Source of the DNA: Eubacterium ruminantium
GTDB lineage: Bacteria; Bacillota; Clostridia; Lachnospirales; Lachnospiraceae
Length of the DNA stretch: 64,000 nucleotides
NCBI GenBank assembly: GCA_900108205.1
Contig: FNUU01000001.1
Span: 482,673-546,672, forward strand
Direction: 5' to 3'
Position numbers and translations under genes: made by a program. The notes beneath the pieces are model-generated. The model was not told the DNA's origin. It searched no databases and worked only from the letters and a program-made list of their open reading frames with translations. Positions within the stretch are counted from its first letter, which is position 1, and every line of letters begins with the position of its first letter. This document shows positions 9,030 through 16,759 of this stretch, one piece after another.

Positions 9030-9536
9030 TTATACGAATCTTTGAGGAGAATTATTGATATATCTTCTGAAGGTATATTCGATGGAAAAGCAGGTTTCTT
9101 CCTCCCCTTCCTCAACCATTTCCCACTCAGGAAGCTTATCAAGATTAGGGAAATACGAATCCGCCTGATATGAATAATCTATCTTCGTAACAAAGGCCTC
9201 ATCACAGTAAGGCACCAGAGCCTTATAAATGCTTTCGCCCCCGATGACAAAGATATCATCCGTATCATACTTCTTAAGTTCTTCCTTAAGGGCATCCATA
9301 TCTCTCACGACAATGCCTCCCCTGACCTGAAATGAAGGATTTCTTGAGAGAATTATATTTGTTCTGTTTACAAGCGGCAGTCCGTTCGGAAATCCTTCCA
9401 ACGTTCTTCTCCCAAGAACAACAACATGTCCGCTTGTTATTTTTCTGAAATTCTTCTGATCATTCGGTATCTTGACCAGAAGGTCATTTTTATATCCTAT
9501 TGCCCAGTTATTATCAACGGCTACTATAGTCTTCAT
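9030..9536 (-). CDS. folA: Dihydrofolate reductase
   Basis: 168 residues, normal DHFR length. It reduces dihydrofolate to tetrahydrofolate with NADPH. Visible family signatures are the N-terminal AVDNNWAIGYKNDLLVKIPNDQKNF, where the Asp is the substrate-binding acid, GRRTLEGFP in the NADPH site, and FVIGGESIYKAL. The ATG is preceded by CGGAGG. It follows thyA by 77 bases on the same strand. The pairing is functional: ThyA oxidises the folate that DHFR regenerates. Confidence 0.96.
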   Translation of the reverse strand: MKTIVAVDNNWAIGYKNDLLVKIPNDQKNFRKITSGHVVVLGRRTLEGFPNGLPLVNRTNIILSRNPSFQVRGGIVVRDMDALKEELKKYDTDDIFVIGGESIYKALVPYCDEAFVTKIDYSYQADSYFPNLDKLPEWEMVEEGEEETCFSIEYTFRRYINNSPQRFV

Positions 9537-9613
9537 TTATCATTCCTCCGATTTTTATTTTTTATGATACAGGTATCAAATCCAGCTATGAATGATCCCG
9601 GAATCATAAGTAT

Positions 9614-10444
9614 CTATACTGCGATAGGAATATTTTTAACCTGAGGTCCTGTTACATAATCCTCAATAGTAAAATCTTCCACGGTAAATTTATAAAAATC
9701 TTTTACATCCGGATTAAGTGTCACCTTTGGAGCAGGATAAACAGGTCTTTCGATAAGTTCCTTTACGATAGGAATATGCCTGTCATAAATATGTGCATCA
9801 GCTATCACATGCACAAGAATTCCCGGTTTGAAACCGGTCACCTGAGCTATCATCATAAGGAGCGCACTGTACTGAACTACATTCCAGTTATTGGCTGCAA
9901 GTACATCCTGCGACCTCTGATTAAGTACTGCATTCAGCCTGTCTCCTGTCACATTAAATGTCATGCTGTACGCGCATGGATAAAGATTCATCTCATGAAG
10001 GTCCTGATGAACATACATATTAGTCATAATACGTCTGCTGTAGGGATTGTTTTTAAGATCAAACAGCACTCTGTCCACCTGATCAAATTCTCCCTCCTTG
10101 TAGATATGCTTTACCCCCAGCTGATAACCGTAAGCCTTACCGATAGAGCCGTCTTCATCTGCCCACTCATCCCAGATATGACTCTTTAAATCTTTGATAT
10201 TGTTTGATTTTTTCTGCCATATCCAGAGAATCTCATCTATAGCCGATTTTATATATGTTTTACGAAGTGTGATAGCCGGAAATTCCTCTGCCAGATCATA
10301 TCTGTTGACCACGCCAAACTGTTTGATCGTATAAGCCAGAGTTCCGTCCTCCCAATGCGGCCTGACCTTCTCACCTTCTGTACTGTATCCGTTATCAATA
10401 ATATCTCTGCACATATCAATAAACAGTTTATCTGCCTGACTCAT
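9614..10444 (-). CDS. thyA: Thymidylate synthase (ThyA type)
   Basis: 276 residues from the ATG at 10444, which follows AGGAGG; a GTG six codons earlier overlaps that ribosome site and is unlikely. The enzyme methylates dUMP to dTMP with methylene-tetrahydrofolate. Seen are the IWDEW and GKAYGYQLG segments, the nucleophile in YPCAY (about residue 168), RSQD for phosphate binding, NWNVVQY, and HIYDRH. The residue after the catalytic Cys is Ala, where most ThyA proteins have His. The upstream region to the divergent HTH gene carries repeated palindromic motifs (10458-10575) that could control it. Confidence 0.93.
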   Translation of the reverse strand: MSQADKLFIDMCRDIIDNGYSTEGEKVRPHWEDGTLAYTIKQFGVVNRYDLAEEFPAITLRKTYIKSAIDEILWIWQKKSNNIKDLKSHIWDEWADEDGSIGKAYGYQLGVKHIYKEGEFDQVDRVLFDLKNNPYSRRIMTNMYVHQDLHEMNLYPCAYSMTFNVTGDRLNAVLNQRSQDVLAANNWNVVQYSALLMMIAQVTGFKPGILVHVIADAHIYDRHIPIVKELIERPVYPAPKVTLNPDVKDFYKFTVEDFTIEDYVTGPQVKNIPIAV

Positions 10445-10457
10445 TTTTTTCCTCCTG

Positions 10458-10478
10458 TTCACATATATCTATTGTGAA
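10458..10478. promoter_or_regulatory. Inverted repeat upstream of thyA
   Basis: A perfect 6-9-6 inverted repeat, TTCACA, nine A/T-rich bases, TGTGAA, just upstream of the thyA ribosome site. Its size suits a dimeric repressor site. No regulator can be assigned from the sequence; the HTH gene next door is the obvious candidate. Confidence 0.4.
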
Positions 10479-10511
10479 TTGTTTTTGATATTCATAATGT
10501 TCAAAAAACAG

Positions 10512-10575
10512 GATCGAATTGCCATTTTTATGAAAAAAAGGCAATTCAATCCCTGATTTACCCCAATTCGATCCG
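10512..10575. promoter_or_regulatory. Three copies of GGATYGAATTGCC able to form competing stems
   Basis: Copy A at 10512-10524, an inverted copy B at 10541-10553 and a shorter inverted copy C at 10566-10575. A pairs with B over 13 positions with one mismatch, and also with C over 10 perfect bases, so the two stems exclude each other. On the minus strand the B-A hairpin is followed by TGTTTTTTG, which looks like a weak terminator in the thyA leader. The alternative reading is a set of operators for the divergent HTH regulator. The choice between them is open. Confidence 0.5.
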
Positions 10576-10655
10576 AAAATGAAATTTCATCAATTACATA
10601 TGGTATCATAAAATCCATCCAAAAAAAAGAACAAAAGCAAAGAAAGGAGAAAAAA

Positions 10656-11009
10656 ATGGAAATCGTTATATTCTGGGGAGAAATTCTCAGAAAAGCAAGA
10701 GTAGCTCACAATCTGACACAAAAGGAAATAGCTGATGTACTGCATATCTCGAGGCAGGCATACAGCGGAATCGAAACCGGGAGGACACATCCTTCTCCGG
10801 AAATGATTGCTGTATTATCAAACATTTACGACATTAATCTGTTTGAATTCATGTTCAAATATCTTCCGGAAGAATACATCGCCGAAACGCATGAATTTAA
10901 GTACTCTATTCCCTCCTCCCCAAGCATCTCATCAACCAAAAGCAGTAAGATCCGAAGAAAGCCAAAGATGATATATCCCGAAAATATAGATGATCTGGAT
11001 GAGGAGTAA
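10656..11009 (+). CDS. XRE-family HTH transcriptional regulator
   Basis: 117 residues, the only plus-strand gene I support. Residues about 8-65 are a classic Cro/CI-type helix-turn-helix (LRKARVAHNLTQKEIADVL followed by ISRQAYSGIETGRTHPS). The remaining ~50 residues are a Ser/Lys-rich tail with an acidic end. GAAAGGAG precedes the ATG by seven bases. It is divergent from thyA across a gap full of repeated motifs, so autoregulation and control of thyA-folA is a reasonable inference. The ligand or signal is unknown. Confidence 0.88.
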   Translation: MEIVIFWGEILRKARVAHNLTQKEIADVLHISRQAYSGIETGRTHPSPEMIAVLSNIYDINLFEFMFKYLPEEYIAETHEFKYSIPSSPSISSTKSSKIRRKPKMIYPENIDDLDEE

Positions 11010-11016
11010 AACACAG

Positions 11017-11087
11017 TTTTTCTGATAAGATACCGGAGGGACTTTACCCCGCAGAATTATGAGAATCAGTTTTATATTCTCATAATA
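11017..11087 (-). repeat. Partial copy of the dispersed palindromic element
   Basis: Reverse-oriented and shortened copy of the element best seen at 29671-29907. It keeps the TCTGATAAGATACCGG half stem, the small GGGACTTTACCCC hairpin in damaged form, and the terminal TTATGAGA...TCTCATAA hairpin. It lies between two convergent genes. Confidence 0.6.
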
Positions 11088-11088
11088 A

Positions 11089-11130
11089 AAATAACCCTCC
11101 TTACCGTTCACACGGTAAAGAGGGTATATT
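11089..11130. terminator. Bidirectional terminator between convergent genes
   Basis: ACCCTCCTTACCG, a six-base loop and CGGTAAAGAGGGT form a long stem with one or two mismatches. There are A-rich bases on the left and T-rich bases on the right, so it can stop transcription from the HTH gene (plus) and from the receiver/HPt gene (minus). Confidence 0.75.
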
Positions 11131-11146
11131 TTCCGCCAAAGAATTG

Positions 11147-12967
11147 TTATGAGATCGTCTGTATGAGTTTCTTCATGATAGTTTTAACATTCTGATATTT
11201 CTTCATGTTGATATTATGAAGTATATCATAAAGCATATTTCTGTATTCTTCCGGCATGTCATAATCCACTGCAGATTCCAGAATATCTCTCGCTTCTGAA
11301 GAGATATTTCCGGCATCCATACATTCAGTAGCCTTATACAGCATAGCTTTCAGATCAATCTTGGAAAGCTGTATGCCATTTGTATTTGTAGGATATTCAT
11401 AGAGAACACCGGTTTCATAAAGTCCCAGCCATTTTTCAAAGCAATCACATACATCGCGCCATTTCTGAGCCAGCGGACGCCAGTTAACAGCCGCAATCTC
11501 AAGAGAATCCTCTTTTGCAATATTCACATGGTCATCAAACATATCTGCAAGATATCCAGCTCCAAGACCGGCAGCCTTATCTCTGAATTCTCTCGCATAT
11601 TTCATATAACCATTTTCATCTTCAATATTAAGCTGTTTAAGAAGCTCAGACGAATCCTTGTCATAATCCTTACAGAATTTGCAGACAGCTCGTCTGTAAT
11701 TCTTCAGATTGCCGCCAAACTTATCCAGAGCAGCGCTAAATGAAATACCGCCCTTCAGGAGTTTATCCTCCTGAACCGCCATGGCTTTTATCTCATTTAT
11801 CATGTCTTTATCATCCGGAAGGTTCTTTTCTTCAGAATTTTCAATAAGCATATTCTGAAATGTATATCTTCCGAACGGCCTTCTGAGTATTCCTGTAAAA
11901 CCCTTCTTAAGAAGCTGATTCTCATCCTCATCAAAATTTTCCGAAATAACAGCATAAACCTTGGCATTGTAGCATCTGTTCATAGGCATGTTATTCAGGT
12001 TTTTGATAGTCTGCACGCCATCCATACGCGGCATATAACGAGGTATCAGAATGACATCAAAGACTTTTCCTTTAACAACCTCAAGACATTTGATACCATT
12101 TTCGATAAATTCAATACTTGCTCCCGCATCAGTTGCCAGCTTCTTCAGCTGTTCAATATCCTCAGCCTCATCAGAAACTGCAAGTATCGATATCGGATTC
12201 TTCAGAACAAAAGGATTTCTCTTTATAACGCCTTCAACAGTAACTTCTATATTGAAATTATTATCGTTTTTCTTAAATACCTTTTCCTTGATGGTCTCAA
12301 TCTTTTCTTTGGCAACCTGAGCCACGTTCTTTGGGGTTTTCTCAACTTCCTGCTCTGAAGAAGCCTTTAATTCGGAAGTTTCCTTATCCCCATCAGCCCA
12401 CTCTCCGGCAGGAGCCTCCGGCTGATATTCCATTTCCTCTTCAGACTCTCCAAAAGGATGAAGCTGATTTACCGCAAAAAGATCATTCTGAACACCTTCA
12501 AAATTGAATTCCTTCTGAGCATAGCTGATAAGTGAACCCGTCTCAGTTGCAGGAATTCCCACAGTGCCTCTGTGAGAATCAGCCCTTGCTGCTGCCGCAG
12601 CTTCACGGCGTGCAACCTCTGCCCAGTATTCAGATGAATTCTCTGCCTCACGATTGGCTCTTAATTGTTCAGGAGATGCCTGTTTCGGTTCTGCGTCACG
12701 AACAACGTATCCATTTCTTTCAGAAATGGCACTGATCGAATTAAAGCCCCTGGTAACACGATTTGAAGTATCCGCAGCCCCATCTGCAGACTTTGAATCC
12801 GAGCCGGCTGTACCGGTCTCCCCGGAATTATTTATCGTCGATCCGTTTTTTGAGCTGCTATAATCCGAAACATCATACACAGCATGCTTCTGGTTTGCCG
12901 GATTATACTTATTCCAGACAAAATAAGCTCCAAGAAGCAATACAACGATAACTATGAAAAAGATCAT
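11147..12967 (-). CDS. Membrane-anchored protein with inactive-looking receiver and HPt domains
   Basis: About 606 residues; the ATG at 12967 (third residue of the longer frame) has better spacing to GGGGG than the ATG at 12973. There is one N-terminal membrane segment (IFFIVIVVLLLGAYFVW), then ~230 residues of low-complexity linker. Residues about 260-377 are a receiver fold with MPRMDG and a late RRPFG segment, but the phospho-acceptor Asp is replaced by Pro (PRYMPRMDG, about 311). About 405-520 is helical and resembles an HPt domain, with Arg where the phospho-His would be (AREFRDKAAGLGA, about 461). A phosphorelay role is thus doubtful; binding partners are more likely. The gene follows tyrS by 22 bases. 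Confidence 0.75.
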   Translation of the reverse strand: MIFFIVIVVLLLGAYFVWNKYNPANQKHAVYDVSDYSSSKNGSTINNSGETGTAGSDSKSADGAADTSNRVTRGFNSISAISERNGYVVRDAEPKQASPEQLRANREAENSSEYWAEVARREAAAAARADSHRGTVGIPATETGSLISYAQKEFNFEGVQNDLFAVNQLHPFGESEEEMEYQPEAPAGEWADGDKETSELKASSEQEVEKTPKNVAQVAKEKIETIKEKVFKKNDNNFNIEVTVEGVIKRNPFVLKNPISILAVSDEAEDIEQLKKLATDAGASIEFIENGIKCLEVVKGKVFDVILIPRYMPRMDGVQTIKNLNNMPMNRCYNAKVYAVISENFDEDENQLLKKGFTGILRRPFGRYTFQNMLIENSEEKNLPDDKDMINEIKAMAVQEDKLLKGGISFSAALDKFGGNLKNYRRAVCKFCKDYDKDSSELLKQLNIEDENGYMKYAREFRDKAAGLGAGYLADMFDDHVNIAKEDSLEIAAVNWRPLAQKWRDVCDCFEKWLGLYETGVLYEYPTNTNGIQLSKIDLKAMLYKATECMDAGNISSEARDILESAVDYDMPEEYRNMLYDILHNINMKKYQNVKTIMKKLIQTIS

Positions 12968-12989
12968 ATACATACCCCCAAATATAATT

Positions 12990-14207
12990 CTATAAAACTA
13001 TCTTTTTGAAATTCTTCTTGCCTCTTCTGACAATGAATTCATCCCTAAAGGCATCCTTTTCGTATGATGTATATACATCTGTTATCTTTTCTTCATTTAC
13101 AACCACGCCGCCCTGTTCAATAGCACGTCTTCCTTCGCTCCTTGACTTAACAAGACCTGACTTTACAAGTACGCCCATAAGATCGATCTTACCATCTGTA
13201 AAATCTTCATCGGCAAGTGCTGTCGTAGGCATATTTTCTGTAGAAGCACCTGAGAAGATTCCCTTTGCTGCAGCTTCTGCCTTTTCAGCTTCCTCTTTAC
13301 CATGAACAAGAGCTGTAAGTTCATATGCAAGTATCTCTTTTGCCTTGTTGAGTTCAGCGCCTTCCCAGCCTTCCATAGCCTGAATCTCCTCAATCGGAAG
13401 GAATGTAAGCATCTTAAGGCACTTTATAACGTCCTTATCATCAACATTTCTCCAATACTGATAGAAATCAAACGGAGATGTTTTATTCGGATCAAGCCAT
13501 ACAGCACCCTTTGCCGTCTTACCCATCTTCTTGCCTTCTGAGTTAAGAAGAAGTGTAATAGTCATGGCGTGTGCATCCTTGCCCAGCTTCTTTCTGATAA
13601 GTTCAGTACCGCCCAGCATATTCGACCACTGGTCGTCACCGCCAAACTCAAGATTACATCCGTACTTTTCGTAAAGCATAAGGAAATCATAGCTCTGCAT
13701 AAGCATATAGTTGAATTCAAGGAAATTCAGTCCTCTTTCCAGTCTCTGCTTGTAGCATTCAGCAGCCAGCATCTTGTTAACGCTGAACTGAGAACCGATG
13801 TCTCTTATAAATTCTATATAATTAAGATCCATAAGCCAGTCTGCATTATTTACCATAAGAGCCTTGCCCTCTGAGAAATCAATAAAACGGCTCATCTGCT
13901 TCTTGAAGCATTCGCAGTTATGATCAATGATTTCCCTTGTAAGCATCTGTCTCATGTCTGTTCTTCCTGATGGATCTCCGATCATACCTGTTCCTCCACC
14001 AACAAGAGCGATAGGCTTGTTTCCTGCTGCCTGAAGTCTCTTCATAAGGCAAAGTGCCATAAAATGACCAACATGAAGGCTGTCTGCCGTCGGATCGAAT
14101 CCTATATAAAATGTTGCCTTTCCGGCATTAATAAGCTTTCTTATCTCCTCTTCATTTGTCACCTGTGCTATAAGCCCTCTGGCAACGAGTTCGTCATACA
14201 ATTCCAT
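12990..14207 (-). CDS. tyrS: Tyrosyl-tRNA synthetase
   Basis: 405 residues, normal length for the bacterial enzyme that charges tRNA-Tyr. The class I signature is HVGH (in [15 protein letters not shown]) and the second is KMGKT (a KMSKS variant). [12 protein letters not shown] in the middle and a C-terminal S4 RNA-binding domain ([25 protein letters not shown]) are clear. AAGGAG precedes the ATG. No T-box leader is present: the gene starts 37 bases after the upstream membrane-protein gene. Confidence 0.97.
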   Translation of the reverse strand: MELYDELVARGLIAQVTNEEEIRKLINAGKATFYIGFDPTADSLHVGHFMALCLMKRLQAAGNKPIALVGGGTGMIGDPSGRTDMRQMLTREIIDHNCECFKKQMSRFIDFSEGKALMVNNADWLMDLNYIEFIRDIGSQFSVNKMLAAECYKQRLERGLNFLEFNYMLMQSYDFLMLYEKYGCNLEFGGDDQWSNMLGGTELIRKKLGKDAHAMTITLLLNSEGKKMGKTAKGAVWLDPNKTSPFDFYQYWRNVDDKDVIKCLKMLTFLPIEEIQAMEGWEGAELNKAKEILAYELTALVHGKEEAEKAEAAAKGIFSGASTENMPTTALADEDFTDGKIDLMGVLVKSGLVKSRSEGRRAIEQGGVVVNEEKITDVYTSYEKDAFRDEFIVRRGKKNFKKIVL

Positions 14208-14244
14208 ACTATAAATCTCCTTGTTTCAAGTTATATATTCTAAA

Positions 14245-15885
14245 TCATACCATATTACGTCTTTTTTTTGTAGTAGTTTTGTAATTTATTTCATCGATTC
14301 TTTGTTTGCGAACCAGTCCTACTCCAAGGGCAATAAGCACATAGAAAATCGGTGTAACTATAGGCTGTTCCGGATTAACCATAGCCTGTGCCACATGGGC
14401 CGCACAGGCTGCAGCGCAGGCTGCGACCGCCGGATTGCCCTTCATATTTTTTACCATGCATACCATGCTGCTTATAAAAAATCCAAGATATGTAATAAGC
14501 CCAAATATCCCTGTAGTAAGAAGCTGTTGAAGAAGTATGTTATGACAGCTGTCATAGATTTTCTTCGGGATGGTTATCATTTCCTCATAATAGTTTTCCT
14601 TCATGACGGCACGTACAGATTCATTTCCATAACCAAATACCTTAACGAGGCCATCACCCTTACCATAGGCCTTAACTGATCTGCTCCAGATGAAGCCCCT
14701 GTACTCTCCCCACCTGTCATTAAAGACAAAATATTCATGCTTTGAGGATATTCCGAGGATAACCACAGTGATTACCGCAAGGACTCCGATAACAGTTACT
14801 ATTATGAGCATTTTTCTGCATTGGATCTTCTCATAAAGATCAGCTTTCAAATATCTGATCAGAAGAACAACCGAAAGGAAAATTACGGAAGCCGCCATAA
14901 AAGCTCCCATGATCTTCATATTTCCTATAATCTTTGCTATTCCGTTAAGATGTCCCTTATTTCCTTTTTCCACATGATTAAGTATAGACATCGCAAAGAA
15001 TCCGATTGACATAAGCATAACGGAAAATGACCATTCAACAAGCTTTTTATAATGCACGGCTATATAGAAAAGAAGCACCACAGCCACTCCCAGGCCCAGG
15101 TAAACATTATCGCTTTTCGCAGTCATAACCGTAAATGCCCCGAGCATTACAGCTGTTCCGGAATATGCTTTCAGAAGAAATTTATCCGTAAAAATAAATA
15201 CCGCTATACTGATGGCAATAAAAATGCAAAGATATCCGCCAAATGTATTCATATTGCCTATAGTTGACATGAAAACAGTCTGCTGGCTCTTTTTTATCTC
15301 AGCTCTCCATTTTCCAAAATCCACACCAAAATGCTGAACTATTGCTATATAGAACATAAAATAAGATACAGCAACAAATACTATATATATGATTACATGT
15401 ACATACGCTTTATAGGCCACAATAAATAACATGGCAACTATAAGTATAAACATGCACAGTCCCAGGCGTCTTCCCTCTTCCCCTGTAAATGCCGTCTTCT
15501 TACTGCCACAGGCAAGAAAAGACAGGAAATTCGAAAGAAGCAGCATAAATGCCCAGAAGAAAGGACTCTTAAGCATACTCTTTGATGCCGTAAAGAAATC
15601 TTTATAGAAAAGGAATTCATGATCATCTTTTATAGTGTAATTGCCTTTGGTCTTACGAAAATATGCAATAAGAAAATATACGATTCCGGAAAGACCTATA
15701 AACGATATGGTTCCGTACATAAAGCATTTTGCTCTCGTAAAAGTGATATCAAAATACAGATCATGCATATATACCAGATAAAATGTGCAGAGATATGCAA
15801 GATAAGCATTTATGACCACAAATACCGGTATATCAGTCTTTTTTAATATATCCAGTTTAACCTGATTACTGTTTTTCTTTCCCAT
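14245..15885 (-). CDS. O-antigen-ligase-like polytopic membrane protein
   Basis: 546 residues with about twelve hydrophobic segments. A large loop before the last segments contains WGEYRGFIWSRSVKAY, FGYGNES and SCHNILLQQLLTTGIFG, the pattern of the Wzy_C/O-antigen ligase family that transfers or polymerises lipid-linked glycans at the outer face of the membrane. It is probably a polysaccharide or teichoic-acid-type ligase or polymerase. No other glycan gene is adjacent, so the substrate is unknown. Its ATG has AGGAA upstream, and the hairpin-rich repeat block starts about 90 bases upstream. Confidence 0.78.
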   Translation of the reverse strand: MGKKNSNQVKLDILKKTDIPVFVVINAYLAYLCTFYLVYMHDLYFDITFTRAKCFMYGTISFIGLSGIVYFLIAYFRKTKGNYTIKDDHEFLFYKDFFTASKSMLKSPFFWAFMLLLSNFLSFLACGSKKTAFTGEEGRRLGLCMFILIVAMLFIVAYKAYVHVIIYIVFVAVSYFMFYIAIVQHFGVDFGKWRAEIKKSQQTVFMSTIGNMNTFGGYLCIFIAISIAVFIFTDKFLLKAYSGTAVMLGAFTVMTAKSDNVYLGLGVAVVLLFYIAVHYKKLVEWSFSVMLMSIGFFAMSILNHVEKGNKGHLNGIAKIIGNMKIMGAFMAASVIFLSVVLLIRYLKADLYEKIQCRKMLIIVTVIGVLAVITVVILGISSKHEYFVFNDRWGEYRGFIWSRSVKAYGKGDGLVKVFGYGNESVRAVMKENYYEEMITIPKKIYDSCHNILLQQLLTTGIFGLITYLGFFISSMVCMVKNMKGNPAVAACAAACAAHVAQAMVNPEQPIVTPIFYVLIALGVGLVRKQRIDEINYKTTTKKRRNMV

Positions 15886-15973
15886 AGTATGTTCCTATAT
15901 TTGTCAAAACACCTGTTTCCATCCTCTTTGGCAACACTTTTGCCTATTTCTTGCTATTTGTGTTGCTTATGAT

Positions 15974-16205
15974 ACGCGTGTCTCACGGTTTATCTTTAGC
16001 TTGCGGCATTCATAACCCCTTCGGGGTTATCTCATGTCGCACGCTCGTCATATACTCTCCGGCAAAGCTCGTCATACACACATGTATCTTCGATACATGT
16101 GTTGTGAGATAACTCGTGAGCCACTGCGTGCAAGCACGCGTGTCTCACGGTTTATCTCACAGCACATGCTTCGCATGTGCATGACGAGCTTTGGGGATCG
16201 TGCAT
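15974..16205. repeat. Hairpin-rich intergenic repeat block with TTCG loops
   Basis: The gap 15886-16262 holds no gene. It contains a perfect 22-bp direct repeat (15974-15995 and 16136-16157, core GTGTCTCACGGTTTATCT) and several perfect hairpins: ATAACCCC/GGGGTTAT at 16012-16030, a 10-bp stem with CTTCG loop at 16078-16102, and GCACATGC/GCATGTGC at 16162-16180. GCTCGTCAT (about 16042 and 16067) and its complement ATGACGAGC (about 16181) form longer-range arms. The base composition is richer in GC than the flanks. It lies downstream of tRNA-Leu and upstream of the O-antigen-ligase-like gene. Confidence 0.8.
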
Positions 16206-16221
16206 GACTCGCTCAGTGCGC

Positions 16222-16255
16222 AAAAAAGCCTCGGAAGAAACCTTCCAAGGCTTTT
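16222..16255 (-). terminator. Terminator of tRNA-Leu
   Basis: On the minus strand AAAAGCCTTGGAAGG, TTTC, then TTCCGAGGCTTTTTT: a stable stem with a T run, eight bases beyond the tRNA 3' end. Confidence 0.9.
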
Positions 16256-16262
16256 AGTATCG

Positions 16263-16346
16263 TGCGGGAAAAGGGACTTGAACCCTCACGACGTTGCCAT
16301 CACTAGATCCTTAGTCTAGCCTGTCTGCCAATTCCAGCATTCCCGC
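16263..16346 (-). tRNA. tRNA-Leu (anticodon AAG)
   Basis: An 84-base class II tRNA with GCGGGAA/TTCCCGC acceptor arm, discriminator A and no encoded CCA. It has the GGAATTGGCAGAC D-loop pattern of leucine tRNAs, a long variable arm and a normal T arm (GGTTCAAGT). The anticodon stem CTAGA/TCTAG encloses loop CTAAGGA, giving anticodon AAG for CUU. A34 would need conversion to inosine by TadA to read CUC as well. It has its own promoter (16392-16420) and terminator. Confidence 0.95.
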
Positions 16347-16391
16347 AATCCTTATGTTGTTCTGTGTGATTTCTCACCCGCAACGATATGT

Positions 16392-16420
16392 ATATTATCA
16401 CGGTAACATACTAATGTCAA
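16392..16420 (-). promoter_or_regulatory. Promoter of tRNA-Leu
   Basis: On the minus strand a perfect TTGACA, a 17-base spacer and TAATAT, about 45 bases upstream of the tRNA 5' end. Confidence 0.8.
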
Positions 16421-16449
16421 TATTTTTTTCAAAAAAAATATTGTTTTTT

Positions 16450-16583
16450 TTTAGATACAATTTTACAACATAATTATTGGCTTTTTAGATACATTTTCAC
16501 AACACAAATATCGGCTATTTGATACATTTCCACAACACAAATATCAGCATTTTAGACACATTTCTGCAACATAAATATAGAAT
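16450..16583. repeat. Four degenerate tandem repeats of about 34 bp
   Basis: Units begin at about 16450, 16484, 16518 and 16551, with periods 34, 34 and 33. Each has the form TTTAGATACATTT, then CACAACACAAATAT and CGGCT, with scattered changes. There are no unique spacers, so this is not a CRISPR array. The repeats lie in the 413-base gap 16347-16759, upstream of the tRNA-Leu promoter and downstream of the MltG-like gene's terminator. No gene is seen in the gap. Confidence 0.75.
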
Positions 16584-16681
16584 TATTATATATACTTCTA
16601 TTACAAAAACTCTGTTTCCCAGATAATATCATGCAACATATTTATCGTTTATAATTAAAACTCGCCAACAAAAAATCAATT

Positions 16682-16723
16682 AAAAACAGCATCCCGTTTA
16701 TGCTTTCACATATTCAGGATGCT
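16682..16723 (-). terminator. Terminator of the MltG-like gene
   Basis: On the minus strand AGCATCC, a 22-base loop, GGATGCT, then GTTTTTAA. It lies about 36 bases beyond the stop codon. The stem is short (7 bp) but perfect. Confidence 0.65.
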
Positions 16724-16759
16724 ACTATAATAAATTCAAAGCTGTATTCAGAACTGCTT

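Noticed and set aside
14208..14244. T-box leader before tyrS
   Set aside because: Only 37 bases separate tyrS from the previous gene; there is no room and no T-box motif.
16450..16583. Possible CRISPR array
   Set aside because: Four units follow each other without unique spacers, they are degenerate throughout, and no cas gene is present.
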